31,948 nucleotides of DNA, from assembly GCA_035644475.1 (NCBI GenBank), contig DASQOL010000042.1, forward strand, positions 1 to 31,948. The letters are read 5' to 3'. This DNA comes from FEN-1219 sp035644475 (GTDB lineage Bacteria; Pseudomonadota; Gammaproteobacteria; Steroidobacterales; Rariloculaceae). Position 1 is the stretch's first letter. Each line of letters opens with the position of its first letter. This document shows positions 21,389 through 28,319 of the stretch, piece by piece. The position numbers and the translations under genes are program-made. The notes under the pieces were generated by a model that worked only from the letters and a program-made list of their open reading frames with translations, made no database searches and was not told the DNA's origin.

Positions 21389-22456
21389 ATGGCCGACGCT
21401 CGTCCGTCGCGTGATCGGCGCGCGCTATTCGCCGCCGTCCTGGTGTCGATCGTGGCTCAGCTGCTCACGGCGCCCGCCGCAGCTCGCGACAAGACCGACG
21501 TCGTGACCATGCGCAACGGCGACAGGCTCACCGGCGAGGTCAAGAGCCTCGAGTACGGCATCCTGGAGCTGTCGACGGATCACGTGGGCACGGTGAAGAT
21601 CGAGTGGCCCGAAATCGCGTCGCTCGAGAGCAAGATCTCTTTCGACGTGGAGCGCATTGGCGGCGCTCGCTCTCACGGCACGCTCACCACTACCGACGGC
21701 AAGCTGGTGATTGCGGGAGACGGAGGGGAGCCGGAGTCGGTGTCGCTCGCGGCGGTTACGCGCCTTTCCGAGCTCCAACCGGGCTTCTGGCAGCGTGTCA
21801 ACGGCACGTTCTCGATCGGCTACAACTACACGAAGTCGAGCGACATCTCGGTCACCAATTTCGGCCTGAACTCGCAGTATGTCGGGGTGCGGGTCCGCTC
21901 GACGCTCGACATGAGCGGCAACCGCACGTCGAGCCCCGGGCAGAACGCCACGGACCAGGAGACGATCTCCTCGACCGTGCAGTTCCTGAGCGACAAGCCG
22001 CGCTTCTGGGTGCTGCTGAACACGCTCGAGAGCAACGAGGAACTCGGCATCGAGAGGCGGGTCCAGAGCGGCGGCGCGGTCGCGCGCTACTTCAGACAGA
22101 CCGCCTACAGCGAGATCACCGGTTACGGCGGGCTCGTGCTCAACGCAGAGTGGACCACCGGCATCGACGACAAGCAGAGCAGCCTCGAAGGCGTCGTCGG
22201 CGGCCAGTGGCGCATATTTCGGTTCAACGATCCCGAGGTGAGCCTGACGGCGCAAGCGGCGCTCTATCCGAGCATCACCGAGTCGGGCCGCCATCGCAGC
22301 AGCTTGAACGTCACGCTCGCGCGCGATCTCGTCAAGGACTTCACGCTGAGCTTGAGCCTCTACCAGAGCTACGACAGCGATCCGCCCGCGGAGGCGAGCG
22401 GCGAGCTCAACAAGAAGGACTACGGCGTCGTGACGTCGCTCGGCTACAAGTTCTGA
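21389..22456 (+). CDS. DUF481 (YdiY-like) outer-membrane protein
   Basis: 355 residues. The signal peptide is RRALFAAVLVSIVAQLLTAPAAA. Residues ~35-125 form a small beta domain (VVTMRNGDRLTGEVKSLEYGILELST, a pattern common in DUF481 proteins), followed by a DUF481 barrel of ~220 residues (FSIGYNYTKSSDISVTNFGLNS, SEITGYGGLVLNAEWTTGI, FTLSLSLYQSYDSDPP) ending VVTSLGYKF with the C-terminal Phe. ATG 21389 is preferred because a longer start at 21314 would place the promoter box inside the gene. Its position between the second regulator operon and the second kinase suggests it is an output of that system. Molecular function unknown. Confidence 0.82.
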   Translation: MADARPSRDRRALFAAVLVSIVAQLLTAPAAARDKTDVVTMRNGDRLTGEVKSLEYGILELSTDHVGTVKIEWPEIASLESKISFDVERIGGARSHGTLTTTDGKLVIAGDGGEPESVSLAAVTRLSELQPGFWQRVNGTFSIGYNYTKSSDISVTNFGLNSQYVGVRVRSTLDMSGNRTSSPGQNATDQETISSTVQFLSDKPRFWVLLNTLESNEELGIERRVQSGGAVARYFRQTAYSEITGYGGLVLNAEWTTGIDDKQSSLEGVVGGQWRIFRFNDPEVSLTAQAALYPSITESGRHRSSLNVTLARDLVKDFTLSLSLYQSYDSDPPAEASGELNKKDYGVVTSLGYKF

Positions 22457-22486
22457 GGGCGTTCGCCGCACGCGGCGGCTCGAGCC

Positions 22487-24763
22487 TCAGGCGGCGGCGC
22501 GCGAGTGCACCGGCAGCGTGAACACGAACGTGGCGCCTCGATCCCCATTATTGGTCGCGGTGAGCTGCCCGCCGTGCACCGCGATGATCGACTGGCAGAT
22601 CGACAGCCCGAGGCCGAGCCCCTGGGGCTTGGTCGTGAAGAACGGCTCGAACAAGCGGTCCGCTACTTGCGGCGCAATCCCGCCGCCGACATCCCGCACG
22701 GCCACGGCCACGAAATCCCCTTGCCGCGAGCTCGACACGTTGAGCAGGCGCTCGGACGGATCGTTCTCGCCCATCGCCTCCGATGCGTTCAGCAGCAGGT
22801 TGAGCAGCACCTGCTGGAGCTGCACGGGATCGCCGCGCGCGGCGGGCAGCGGCGACGCGAGATCCGAGACCAGCGTAACGCGGTGCTCCACGAGCTTGCC
22901 GCGCGCGAGCGCCAGCGTGTCGCGCACGATCGTGTTCACGTCGAGCGGCCGGAAGACATGCTCGCCCTTCTTCAGCAGCGACCGGAGCCGCGCAATGACC
23001 TCGCCGGTGCGTACGTCGTCCGTGACGATGTCCTCGAGGATGTCGTTGAGCTCGGCGACATCCACCGACTCGCGCATCAGCAGCCGCTGCGCGGCCTGGG
23101 CGTTGCTCAAGATCGCCGTGAGCGGCTGCCGCAGCTCGTGCGCGAGCGCGCCCGCGAGCTGGCCCAGGATCGCCACGCGCGTGAGGTGCGTGACCTGCTC
23201 GCGCTGCCGATCGACCTCGAGCTCCGCGCGCCGCAGCTGGGTGACGTCGCGACCGATGCCCTGGATCTCGACCCCCCCGTCGCCGATGACGTGATCGATC
23301 CACTGTTGATAGCCGATCGTGCCGTCGGCCCGCAAGACCTCGTGCGTGTGGTTCTCGACCCTGGGCCGCTCGATCAGCGACTTGAGATGCGCGAGCGCCC
23401 CGGCGCGGTCGGCTTCGGGAATCAGGTCGAGGAATTTGGTGCCGATCAGCTCCGCGCGCGTCCGGCCGAAGTAGCGGCAGTACGCGTCGTTCACGAACGT
23501 GAGCGTGGTGTCGGCCCGATACCGGCAAATCAAATCGGTCTGAGACTCCACGATGTTGCGATAGCGCTCCTCGCTCACGCGCAGCGCGCGCTCGGCTCGG
23601 AGCTTGCGGTTGCGTGCCAGGAGCGCGAGCACCGCGAGCGTCTGCAAGAGGAACGCGCCGACGGCGACGGCGATCTTCTCGCTGTGCTGCTCCCACAACG
23701 ACGGTTCCCGGAACTCGACCACCGATCCCGGCGGCAACCTGCTCTCGTCGAGGCTCCAACGCTCGAGAGCGCGGGAGTCGACGACGTAGCTCGTCGCGGT
23801 GGTCTCGAGCGGCGGGATCGAGTCGGGCGACTCGCCGGCGAGTATCCGCTTGCTGAGCGCGGCCGCCTCCGCCCCGATCGTCGCGAACCGGTCCATGTAG
23901 CCGCCGACCGCGCCGCTGCCGATGACGCTCTCGTAGACGCCGTACACGGGTGCGTCCGACGCTTCGACCAAGCGCGCCGCGATCTCGCTCCCGCCGAAGT
24001 TCTCGCCGTCGGCGTCCTGCAGCATGCTCAAGAGCAGCACGAACGAATTCGGCCCGAGCTCGTGCAGCGCGCCGGTGACGGCGGACACCGGCTGGGCGGC
24101 CAGGTAGGTGAATTCCAGCCGGCCCGCGAACGACGCGAACCGCTCGCGCGCCAGCCGCTCCCACGCGCGGTCCGTCGCCGCGGAGCCGGTGACGACCACC
24201 GCGCGTCTCGCGCCCGGCTGGAGCCGCAGCGCAAGCTCGAGCGTTTCGATCGCGTCGAAATGTGTGACGACTCCCGTCGTCAGCGCCGGAAGACGCGGGA
24301 CGTCGGGCCCGAGCACTCCCGAAAAGACGACGGGCACGCCCGGAAAGACGGAGTCCTTGTGTCGAGTGAGGAAGTCCAGAGACTCGGGCCCCAGCGCGAT
24401 CAGAAGATCGAGCCGCATCGATCCGTACTTGCCGCGCAGCAAGCGCGTCAAGTCCTCTTCGTGCGCGGCGCCCGGGAAGCGCGCGGCGTCGAGAAACTCC
24501 GTGAACACTTCCATTCGCGGGGCGCCGCTCGACAACGTCTCGTCGAGGCTGCGGCCGACGAAGTACCCGGACGGGAGCAACACGTCGAGCGGAAACAAGA
24601 TGAGCACGCGCTTCGTGCTCTCGGGGGATTGCGCGACGCTCGCGTCGAGCGCGAGGCAACAGCACGAGGCCAAGAACAGCGCACGCAGCAGACAGGAAAA
24701 CCCCGGACCGGCGGCTGCTCGCAGCGCGGCGTATACGCGGCCCGACTTTTCGGACGCGATCAC
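22487..24763 (-). CDS. Second sensor histidine kinase with ABC-substrate-binding-like domain
   Basis: 758 residues with the same plan as the kinase at 6630. A Cys-rich signal/anchor near residues 24-45 (CLLRALFLASCCCLALDASVA) precedes the periplasmic ABC_sub_bind-like domain (VFPGVPVVFSGV, APVYGVYESVIGSGAVGGYM). A transmembrane helix lies at about 361-382, then a PAS domain (ERYRNIVESQTDLICRY...IQGIGRDVTQLRRAE), HisKA with His542 in ALAHELRQPL, and HATPase_c (NLLLNASEAMG, DVGGGIAP, GLGLGLSICQSII). It converges on the DUF481 gene. With the regulators at 20193 and 20912 it probably forms a complete system. I did not see the recurrent box upstream of it. Confidence 0.88.
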   Translation of the reverse strand: MIASEKSGRVYAALRAAAGPGFSCLLRALFLASCCCLALDASVAQSPESTKRVLILFPLDVLLPSGYFVGRSLDETLSSGAPRMEVFTEFLDAARFPGAAHEEDLTRLLRGKYGSMRLDLLIALGPESLDFLTRHKDSVFPGVPVVFSGVLGPDVPRLPALTTGVVTHFDAIETLELALRLQPGARRAVVVTGSAATDRAWERLARERFASFAGRLEFTYLAAQPVSAVTGALHELGPNSFVLLLSMLQDADGENFGGSEIAARLVEASDAPVYGVYESVIGSGAVGGYMDRFATIGAEAAALSKRILAGESPDSIPPLETTATSYVVDSRALERWSLDESRLPPGSVVEFREPSLWEQHSEKIAVAVGAFLLQTLAVLALLARNRKLRAERALRVSEERYRNIVESQTDLICRYRADTTLTFVNDAYCRYFGRTRAELIGTKFLDLIPEADRAGALAHLKSLIERPRVENHTHEVLRADGTIGYQQWIDHVIGDGGVEIQGIGRDVTQLRRAELEVDRQREQVTHLTRVAILGQLAGALAHELRQPLTAILSNAQAAQRLLMRESVDVAELNDILEDIVTDDVRTGEVIARLRSLLKKGEHVFRPLDVNTIVRDTLALARGKLVEHRVTLVSDLASPLPAARGDPVQLQQVLLNLLLNASEAMGENDPSERLLNVSSSRQGDFVAVAVRDVGGGIAPQVADRLFEPFFTTKPQGLGLGLSICQSIIAVHGGQLTATNNGDRGATFVFTLPVHSRAAA

Positions 24764-24948
24764 TTTCCCCGGAGATCCTGACCCGTGCTGCGGCTCGAGC
24801 CAAATATATGCCGAGCGCGCGCGGCCGTCACGCGCAAGAGAATGGAATGCCGCGTACGCCAGCGCGTCGCGATTCAGGTTGTTCAGCTTCGCGGCTTGCC
24901 GGCGTCGCAGATCGTCCGCGCCGGCAGCGTCGCGCTAGAGCGAGAGCG

Positions 24949-25164
24949 TCAGCGGAACGACCGCCGCAGCATTTCGAGCGCCGGCGTGAGCGTGTCCCAG
25001 TACGGCCGCGCGCACTCGCTGTGCCAAGGTCCGCTCATCCCGAGCTCGCCGTGCGGGTCCTGCGTGAAACGCATGTCCGTCGTCGGCTGCCCGTCCTCGA
25101 TGGGCTCCTTGCAGCCTTTGCACCGCGGACCTTCCCAGTCCCCGGGTCTGCCGTCGAATGGCAC
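24949..25164 (-). CDS. Small zinc-binding-type protein, GTG start
   Basis: 71 residues beginning at GTG 25164, with AAGGTGG 6 nt upstream. The core PGDWEGPRCKGCKEP, then GPWHSECARPYWDTL, supplies CxxC and HxxC, the ligand set of a small treble-clef or LIM-like zinc site. I recall similar short proteobacterial proteins without an assigned function. No ATG lies between 25164 and the Arg-rich upstream frame, and the upstream frame crosses the GTGTC palindromes, so the GTG start is preferred. A copy of the recurrent box lies ~60 bp upstream on the same strand. The 185 bp between it and the kinase start at 24763 hold nothing I recognise. Confidence 0.65.
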   Translation of the reverse strand: MPFDGRPGDWEGPRCKGCKEPIEDGQPTTDMRFTQDPHGELGMSGPWHSECARPYWDTLTPALEMLRRSFR

Positions 25165-25221
25165 TTTCGTCCACCTTGCGCCTCTTCGGGCGCGTCGCGC
25201 ATCCAAGTCGCGCGTACTGTT

Positions 25222-25236
25222 CCAAAGGGACCGCGC
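25222..25236 (-). promoter_or_regulatory. Recurrent box before the small zinc protein
   Basis: Minus-strand GCGCGGTCCCTTTGG at 25236-25222. The core and right half (GGTCCC, TTTGG) fit and the left half is poor. GATGCG follows exactly 24 nt after the core. About 60 bp upstream of GTG 25164. Confidence 0.4.
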
Positions 25237-25356
25237 TTTGTCCAGGAAATGCGTCCCATCGAGCGCGCCGCGCCGCGCCGGCGCACGAGCGATAACCGCC
25301 GACGGGCGCAGCGATGCGCCGGGCACATCCGTGCGTCGGCCGTGCCTGGCACCAAG

Positions 25357-25399
25357 GGTGTCTGACAGCAAGGGTGTCCGACACCCCGTGTCCGACACC
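25357..25399. repeat. Tandem GTGTCYGACA palindromes
   Basis: Three nearby copies: GGTGTCTGACA at 25357-25367, the tight palindrome GGGTGTCCGACACCC at 25372-25386, and GTGTCCGACACC at 25388-25399. The same unit recurs as a hairpin at 26068-26096, so two clusters flank the glycine-zipper gene. REP-like. Confidence 0.7.
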
Positions 25400-25426
25400 G
25401 AGGCGTGGACCGAGACGCGAGTACGG

Positions 25427-25465
25427 CCTTGGTCCCATTGGCCGTGAGTTGTCGCGCGCTAACGA
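25427..25465 (+). promoter_or_regulatory. Recurrent box with -10 before the glycine-zipper gene
   Basis: CCTTGGTCCCATTGG at 25427-25441, with TAACGA at 25460-25465 exactly 24 nt after the core. TTGGCC, the last bases of the box extended, lies 16-17 nt before the -10 and could double as a -35. Confidence 0.6.
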
Positions 25466-25534
25466 TCGTCATGAGCTCGCCCACTCGCGGCGGGTTACCC
25501 GAACGTTTTAGCGCGACTGCTGAAGGAGCCTCGC

Positions 25535-26047
25535 ATGACCAAGACCACGACGTTGCTGCTCTCCATCGGTGCGCTTTGCGCCGGCACGGCCTCGGCCCAA
25601 CTGCAAGGACAGAGCTACGCGGCCCCGCTCGGCCTGTTCGTCTATCCCGGCAACGGCCAGTCGCCCGCAACGCAGCACACCGACGAGGCCGCTTGCTACC
25701 AGTGGGCGCAGCAGGCCACGGGCATCCAGAATCCGACGACGCCGCCGCCGGCCCAGCAGCCGCAGGAACAGGCGAGCTCCGGCGGAGGCGCCGGGCGCGG
25801 CGCGCTCCGCGGCGCGGCGGGCGGCGCCCTGCTCGCGGAAGTCGGCGGCAATCACAACACCAACGAGGCCGCGTGGGCGGGCGCGGTGATCGGCGGCGCG
25901 CGCGGCGCGAAGGAATCGAAAGTCCGCAACCAGGCCGCGCAAGACAACGCGCAGAACGCGAGCAGTCAGCAGTTCCAGCAGCAACTGCAGACGTTCAACA
26001 AGGCGTTCTCGGCCTGCATCGAAGGCAAGCACTACACGATCAAGTAG
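25535..26047 (+). CDS. Secreted glycine-zipper (YMGG-like) protein
   Basis: 170 residues. A Sec signal (MTKTTTLLLSIGALCAGTASA) is followed by a region with YPGNGQSPATQHTDEAACYQWA, a motif shared by many exported YMGG-like Gly-zipper proteins; a Pro/Gln linker; and a Gly/Ala-rich zipper (GAGRGALRGAAGGALLAEVGG...AGAVIGGARGA) able to insert into membranes. A Gln-rich helix (AAQDNAQNASSQQFQQQLQ) and a Cys-containing tail (FSACIEGKHYTIK) end the protein. GGAG 8 nt before ATG 25535 supports the start. It has one of the best copies of the recurrent box upstream and a GTGTC hairpin just after the stop. The function of the family is not established. Confidence 0.8.
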   Translation: MTKTTTLLLSIGALCAGTASAQLQGQSYAAPLGLFVYPGNGQSPATQHTDEAACYQWAQQATGIQNPTTPPPAQQPQEQASSGGGAGRGALRGAAGGALLAEVGGNHNTNEAAWAGAVIGGARGAKESKVRNQAAQDNAQNASSQQFQQQLQTFNKAFSACIEGKHYTIK

Positions 26048-26067
26048 CGGCGGCCGTGGCCGGCGTC

Positions 26068-26096
26068 GGTGTCAGACGCGGTTGGTGTCTGACACC
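26068..26096. terminator. Hairpin after the glycine-zipper gene (GTGTC palindrome)
   Basis: GGTGTCAGAC (26068-26077) pairs perfectly with GTCTGACACC (26087-26096) across a 9-nt loop, 20 bp after the stop codon. TTAAG follows rather than a U-run, so termination is plausible but not certain. The sequence belongs to the same palindrome family as 25357-25399. Confidence 0.6.
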
Positions 26097-26368
26097 TTAA
26101 GTGCTTCGCTGCGAACGCGGGCAAAAAAATCGCACCGTTGCGGCCATTGCACGGGGGGAACGCGCAAGAGCGGCTGCGGTGCGAATGGGTGGGTTGGAAT
26201 GCACGTTGCCGTTGTCGACCGGGAGGCAACCACGCGAGCCCCACTTTCGTCAATTGCGATCGGCTGCCGCCACAACCACGGAAACAGTCGCGGCACGCAT
26301 GCCGGGTTCGCCGTAACCTCCGCTGGTACTTTGTTCTGTCTCGATCTTCGTTCCCTCGCGAACAGCAC

Positions 26369-26383
26369 CCAATGGGACCTTGG
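26369..26383. promoter_or_regulatory. Perfectly palindromic-armed copy of the recurrent box
   Basis: Plus strand CCAATGGGACCTTGG; minus strand CCAAGGTCCCATTGG. Both CCAA/TTGG arms are intact, so orientation is ambiguous. It lies 205 bp upstream of ATG 26589. Confidence 0.5.
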
Positions 26384-26470
26384 GACTAGTCGCGGAACTT
26401 TGGCCGCGAGGTTGCGCACACGCCGCGCTCCCATTGTGTCGCGCATGACACAGCGCGCCGACCTGTGCGA

Positions 26471-26485
26471 CCAAGGTCCGATGCC
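26471..26485 (+). promoter_or_regulatory. Recurrent box before the beta-barrel gene
   Basis: CCAAGGTCCGATGCC at 26471-26485, with GAACACT at 26504 at the usual 24-nt spacing. It lies ~105 bp upstream of ATG 26589, same strand. Confidence 0.5.
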
Positions 26486-26588
26486 CTTCCGGGCGGCCGA
26501 CACGAACACTGCAGGCCTCATGGCAACAGCGCAGATTCGCGCCGCGTTGCCGAGCAACTGACGTCGGTCAACACAGGAGAACGCCGTT

Positions 26589-27278
26589 ATGGAACCGTCT
26601 CAGCATCTTCTTCGCGGGGCCCGGGTCGCGCTGCTCGCCGCGCCGCTGTTTTGTTATCCGGCCTTCGCGCAGGAAGGGCTAGCCAAGGGCGATTACGACT
26701 TCACCGTGTTCATCCCGTATCTGGACTCCGTCGACGAGGACTTCGTCGGCGGCACGCGCGTCCACGTGGACAGCGACGTCGGCTTGGGCTTCGGCTTCGA
26801 CTACTTCATGACCGACAACACGACGGTCGGCGGCACGTTCACCTATTCCCAGCCCGACGTCGAGGTCTCGCTGCATGTCCAAAACCCCCCTCCCGGCGGC
26901 TCGTTCAGCCTGCTGCGCGGCGAGATGGAGGCCATGGGGTTCATGGGGAACATCACGCACCAATTCGGCAAAGGCAAGCTCCGGCCCTACGCGTTCGGCC
27001 AGCTCGGCTGGATCTACGTCGACACGAACATCGCCGACGGCCCGCCGAGCACCGGAGGCTGCTGGTGGGATCCGTGGTGGGGCTACACCTGCACGGTGTA
27101 CCAAGACACCAAGACGAGCACCGAGTTCTCCTACGGCTTCGGAGTCGGCGTGCGCATGAACCTGGGCAGGACCATGTTCCTCGACCTCGGGTGGATCCAG
27201 CAGTGGACCGACTGGCCGCAGGCGGTGAGCCCGGACAACTACTCGACTTATCGCGTCGGCTTGGGCTTCCATCACTGA
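26589..27278 (+). CDS. Outer-membrane beta-barrel protein (8-strand type)
   Basis: 229 residues. The signal peptide is GARVALLAAPLFCYPAFA, followed by a small barrel: DYDFTVFIPYLDSVDEDF, VGLGFGFDYFMTDNTTVGGTFTYS, LRPYAFGQLGWIYVDTNI, FSYGFGVGVRMNLGRTMFLDLGW, and a final YSTYRVGLGFHH strand. The size suits an OmpW/OmpA-like eight-strand barrel. A predicted extracellular loop carries GGCWWDPWWGYTC, a Trp-rich stretch between two cysteines. AGGAG lies before ATG 26589. Substrate or role unknown; the upstream box copies place it in the putative regulon. Confidence 0.75.
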   Translation: MEPSQHLLRGARVALLAAPLFCYPAFAQEGLAKGDYDFTVFIPYLDSVDEDFVGGTRVHVDSDVGLGFGFDYFMTDNTTVGGTFTYSQPDVEVSLHVQNPPPGGSFSLLRGEMEAMGFMGNITHQFGKGKLRPYAFGQLGWIYVDTNIADGPPSTGGCWWDPWWGYTCTVYQDTKTSTEFSYGFGVGVRMNLGRTMFLDLGWIQQWTDWPQAVSPDNYSTYRVGLGFHH

Positions 27279-27327
27279 TCCGCGGCCGCGCCGGCGGCGC
27301 CGCTGCGGTGCCGACCGGCGCGGTGCG

Positions 27328-27561
27328 TCACTCGTCCCAGGATTTGTCCGAGCCGATCATCCGCCACGCTTCGTCTAAGTAGGCTTCGAGCTCCTTCACC
27401 GAGACGTTGCTCGGATAGCTGTCGAAGCTCAGCGTGCCGCCGACCGCCTTCGCACTGCCGCGCCGGTCCGCGCCGTAGTTGTCAGCCAGGGGACGATCGC
27501 GCAGCGCCGCGGCCTTGCGCCGGTGCTGATCCAGCAGCCGCTTCTTGGTGGACTTGTTCAT
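27328..27561 (-). CDS. Small hypothetical protein
   Basis: 77 residues, unrecognised. It has a basic N-terminus (MNKSTKKRLLDQHRRKAAALRD) and an acidic, Trp-containing C-terminus (VKELEAYLDEAWRMIGSDKSWDE); no signal or membrane segment, so probably cytoplasmic. ATG 27561 has GGGGAG 7 nt upstream. The longer frame to 27642 would include the promoter. A copy of the recurrent box with a -10-like hexamer is ~100 bp upstream on the same strand. Confidence 0.65.
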   Translation of the reverse strand: MNKSTKKRLLDQHRRKAAALRDRPLADNYGADRRGSAKAVGGTLSFDSYPSNVSVKELEAYLDEAWRMIGSDKSWDE

Positions 27562-27638
27562 TCGGAGGCTCCCCGACGGAGACGTGACGAGTCTGCCCGC
27601 GGCGCACGCATGTGCCGCGGGCTCCGGAGACGTCCCGA

Positions 27639-27677
27639 ACATATGCGGCCGGGGCGGGGGTGCCTATAGGTCTCTGG
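27639..27677 (-). promoter_or_regulatory. Recurrent box and -10-like element before the small gene at 27561
   Basis: Minus-strand CCAGAGACCTATAGG at 27677-27663, with ATATGT (27644-27639) starting exactly 24 nt after the core. The box lies 2 bp after the GST stop codon, so it is specific to the small gene downstream. Confidence 0.5.
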
Positions 27678-27679
27678 TC

Positions 27680-28273
27680 TTAGTTGGGGATGCGCTTGAA
27701 CGCCGGCCGCGCCATGCAGCGCTCGACGTACTGAGCGAACACCGGGCGCAGCTCGAGGGCCTTGGTCATCGTGCCGTAGTTGAGCTGTGACGCGACGTAG
27801 ACGTCGGCCGCGCTGAATCGCTGGCCGACGATGAAGGGGCCGGGGACGAGCGCCGTGGCGAGCGCGTTGAACACGTTCTCGTACGTGCCGTAGGCGATGT
27901 GGCCCTCTTTTTCCACGGGCCGCGCCAGCAGCCGGTCGACGAGCGCCGGCTCGACGCATGCCGCGCCGAAGAACAGCCAGCGGAAATACGTGCCGCGCGC
28001 GGGTTCGTCGTTGCGGGGCGCGAGGCCCGCGCCGGGGAATGCGTCGGCGAGATACGCGCAGATCGCGGCGGTCTCCGTCACCACTACGCCGCGATGGACG
28101 ATCGCCGGAATCTTGCCCATCGGATTCACGGCGAGGAACTCCGGCGTCTTGTGCTCCCGCTTCTCGAAGTCCAGGATCTTGACGTCGTACTGAGCGCCGG
28201 CCTCCTCGAGCATCCAATGAATGATCCGGCCACGCGACATCGGATTGTGGTAGAACGTGACTCGGTCCGACAT
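27680..28273 (-). CDS. Glutathione S-transferase family protein
   Basis: 197 residues. The N-terminal thioredoxin-like domain has YHNPMSRGRIIHWMLEEAGAQYDV (Ser in the usual activating position), NPMGKIPAIVHRGVVVTETAAICAYLAD with the cis-Pro and the Glu-Thr/Ser glutathione-binding pair. The C-terminal helical domain has PFIVGQRFSAADVYVASQL, the N-capping box, and ends MARPAFKRIPN. Complete length. It probably conjugates or reduces electrophiles with glutathione; the substrate is not predictable. It diverges from the MFS gene with only 46 bp between starts. Confidence 0.9.
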   Translation of the reverse strand: MSDRVTFYHNPMSRGRIIHWMLEEAGAQYDVKILDFEKREHKTPEFLAVNPMGKIPAIVHRGVVVTETAAICAYLADAFPGAGLAPRNDEPARGTYFRWLFFGAACVEPALVDRLLARPVEKEGHIAYGTYENVFNALATALVPGPFIVGQRFSAADVYVASQLNYGTMTKALELRPVFAQYVERCMARPAFKRIPN

Positions 28274-28319
28274 TCGACTCTCCTCGTGGGCGGCCAAGCG
28301 TGACCTCCTCCGATCGTAG

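Larger units (their letters stand above)
25165..25534. other. Gene-free divergent region with two boxes and GTGTC palindromes
   Basis: This interval separates the leftward zinc-protein gene from the rightward glycine-zipper gene. It holds a recurrent box for each direction (25222 minus, 25427 plus) and, between them, three tandem GTGTCYGACA palindromes (25357-25399). No gene is supported. Confidence 0.6.
26048..26588. other. Gene-free 540-bp interval with a hairpin and clustered boxes
   Basis: Open frames on both strands look like shadows (Arg/Thr/Cys-rich, no ribosome site, crossing the hairpin). The interval contains the hairpin at 26068 and box copies at 26369 (perfect CCAA/TTGG palindrome) and 26471, with a partial CCAAAGTTCC on the minus strand near 26394-26403. 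Base composition is slightly less GC-rich than the flanks. An unannotated small RNA is possible. Confidence 0.5.

Noticed and set aside
25357..26096. GTGTCYGACA repeats as a CRISPR array
   Set aside because: Units are short palindromes with irregular spacing and no spacer-like segments of constant length.
26072..26561. Open frames of about 160 codons on both strands between the Gly-zipper and barrel genes
   Set aside because: They overlap each other and the hairpin, lack ribosome sites and have no recognisable protein-like segments.
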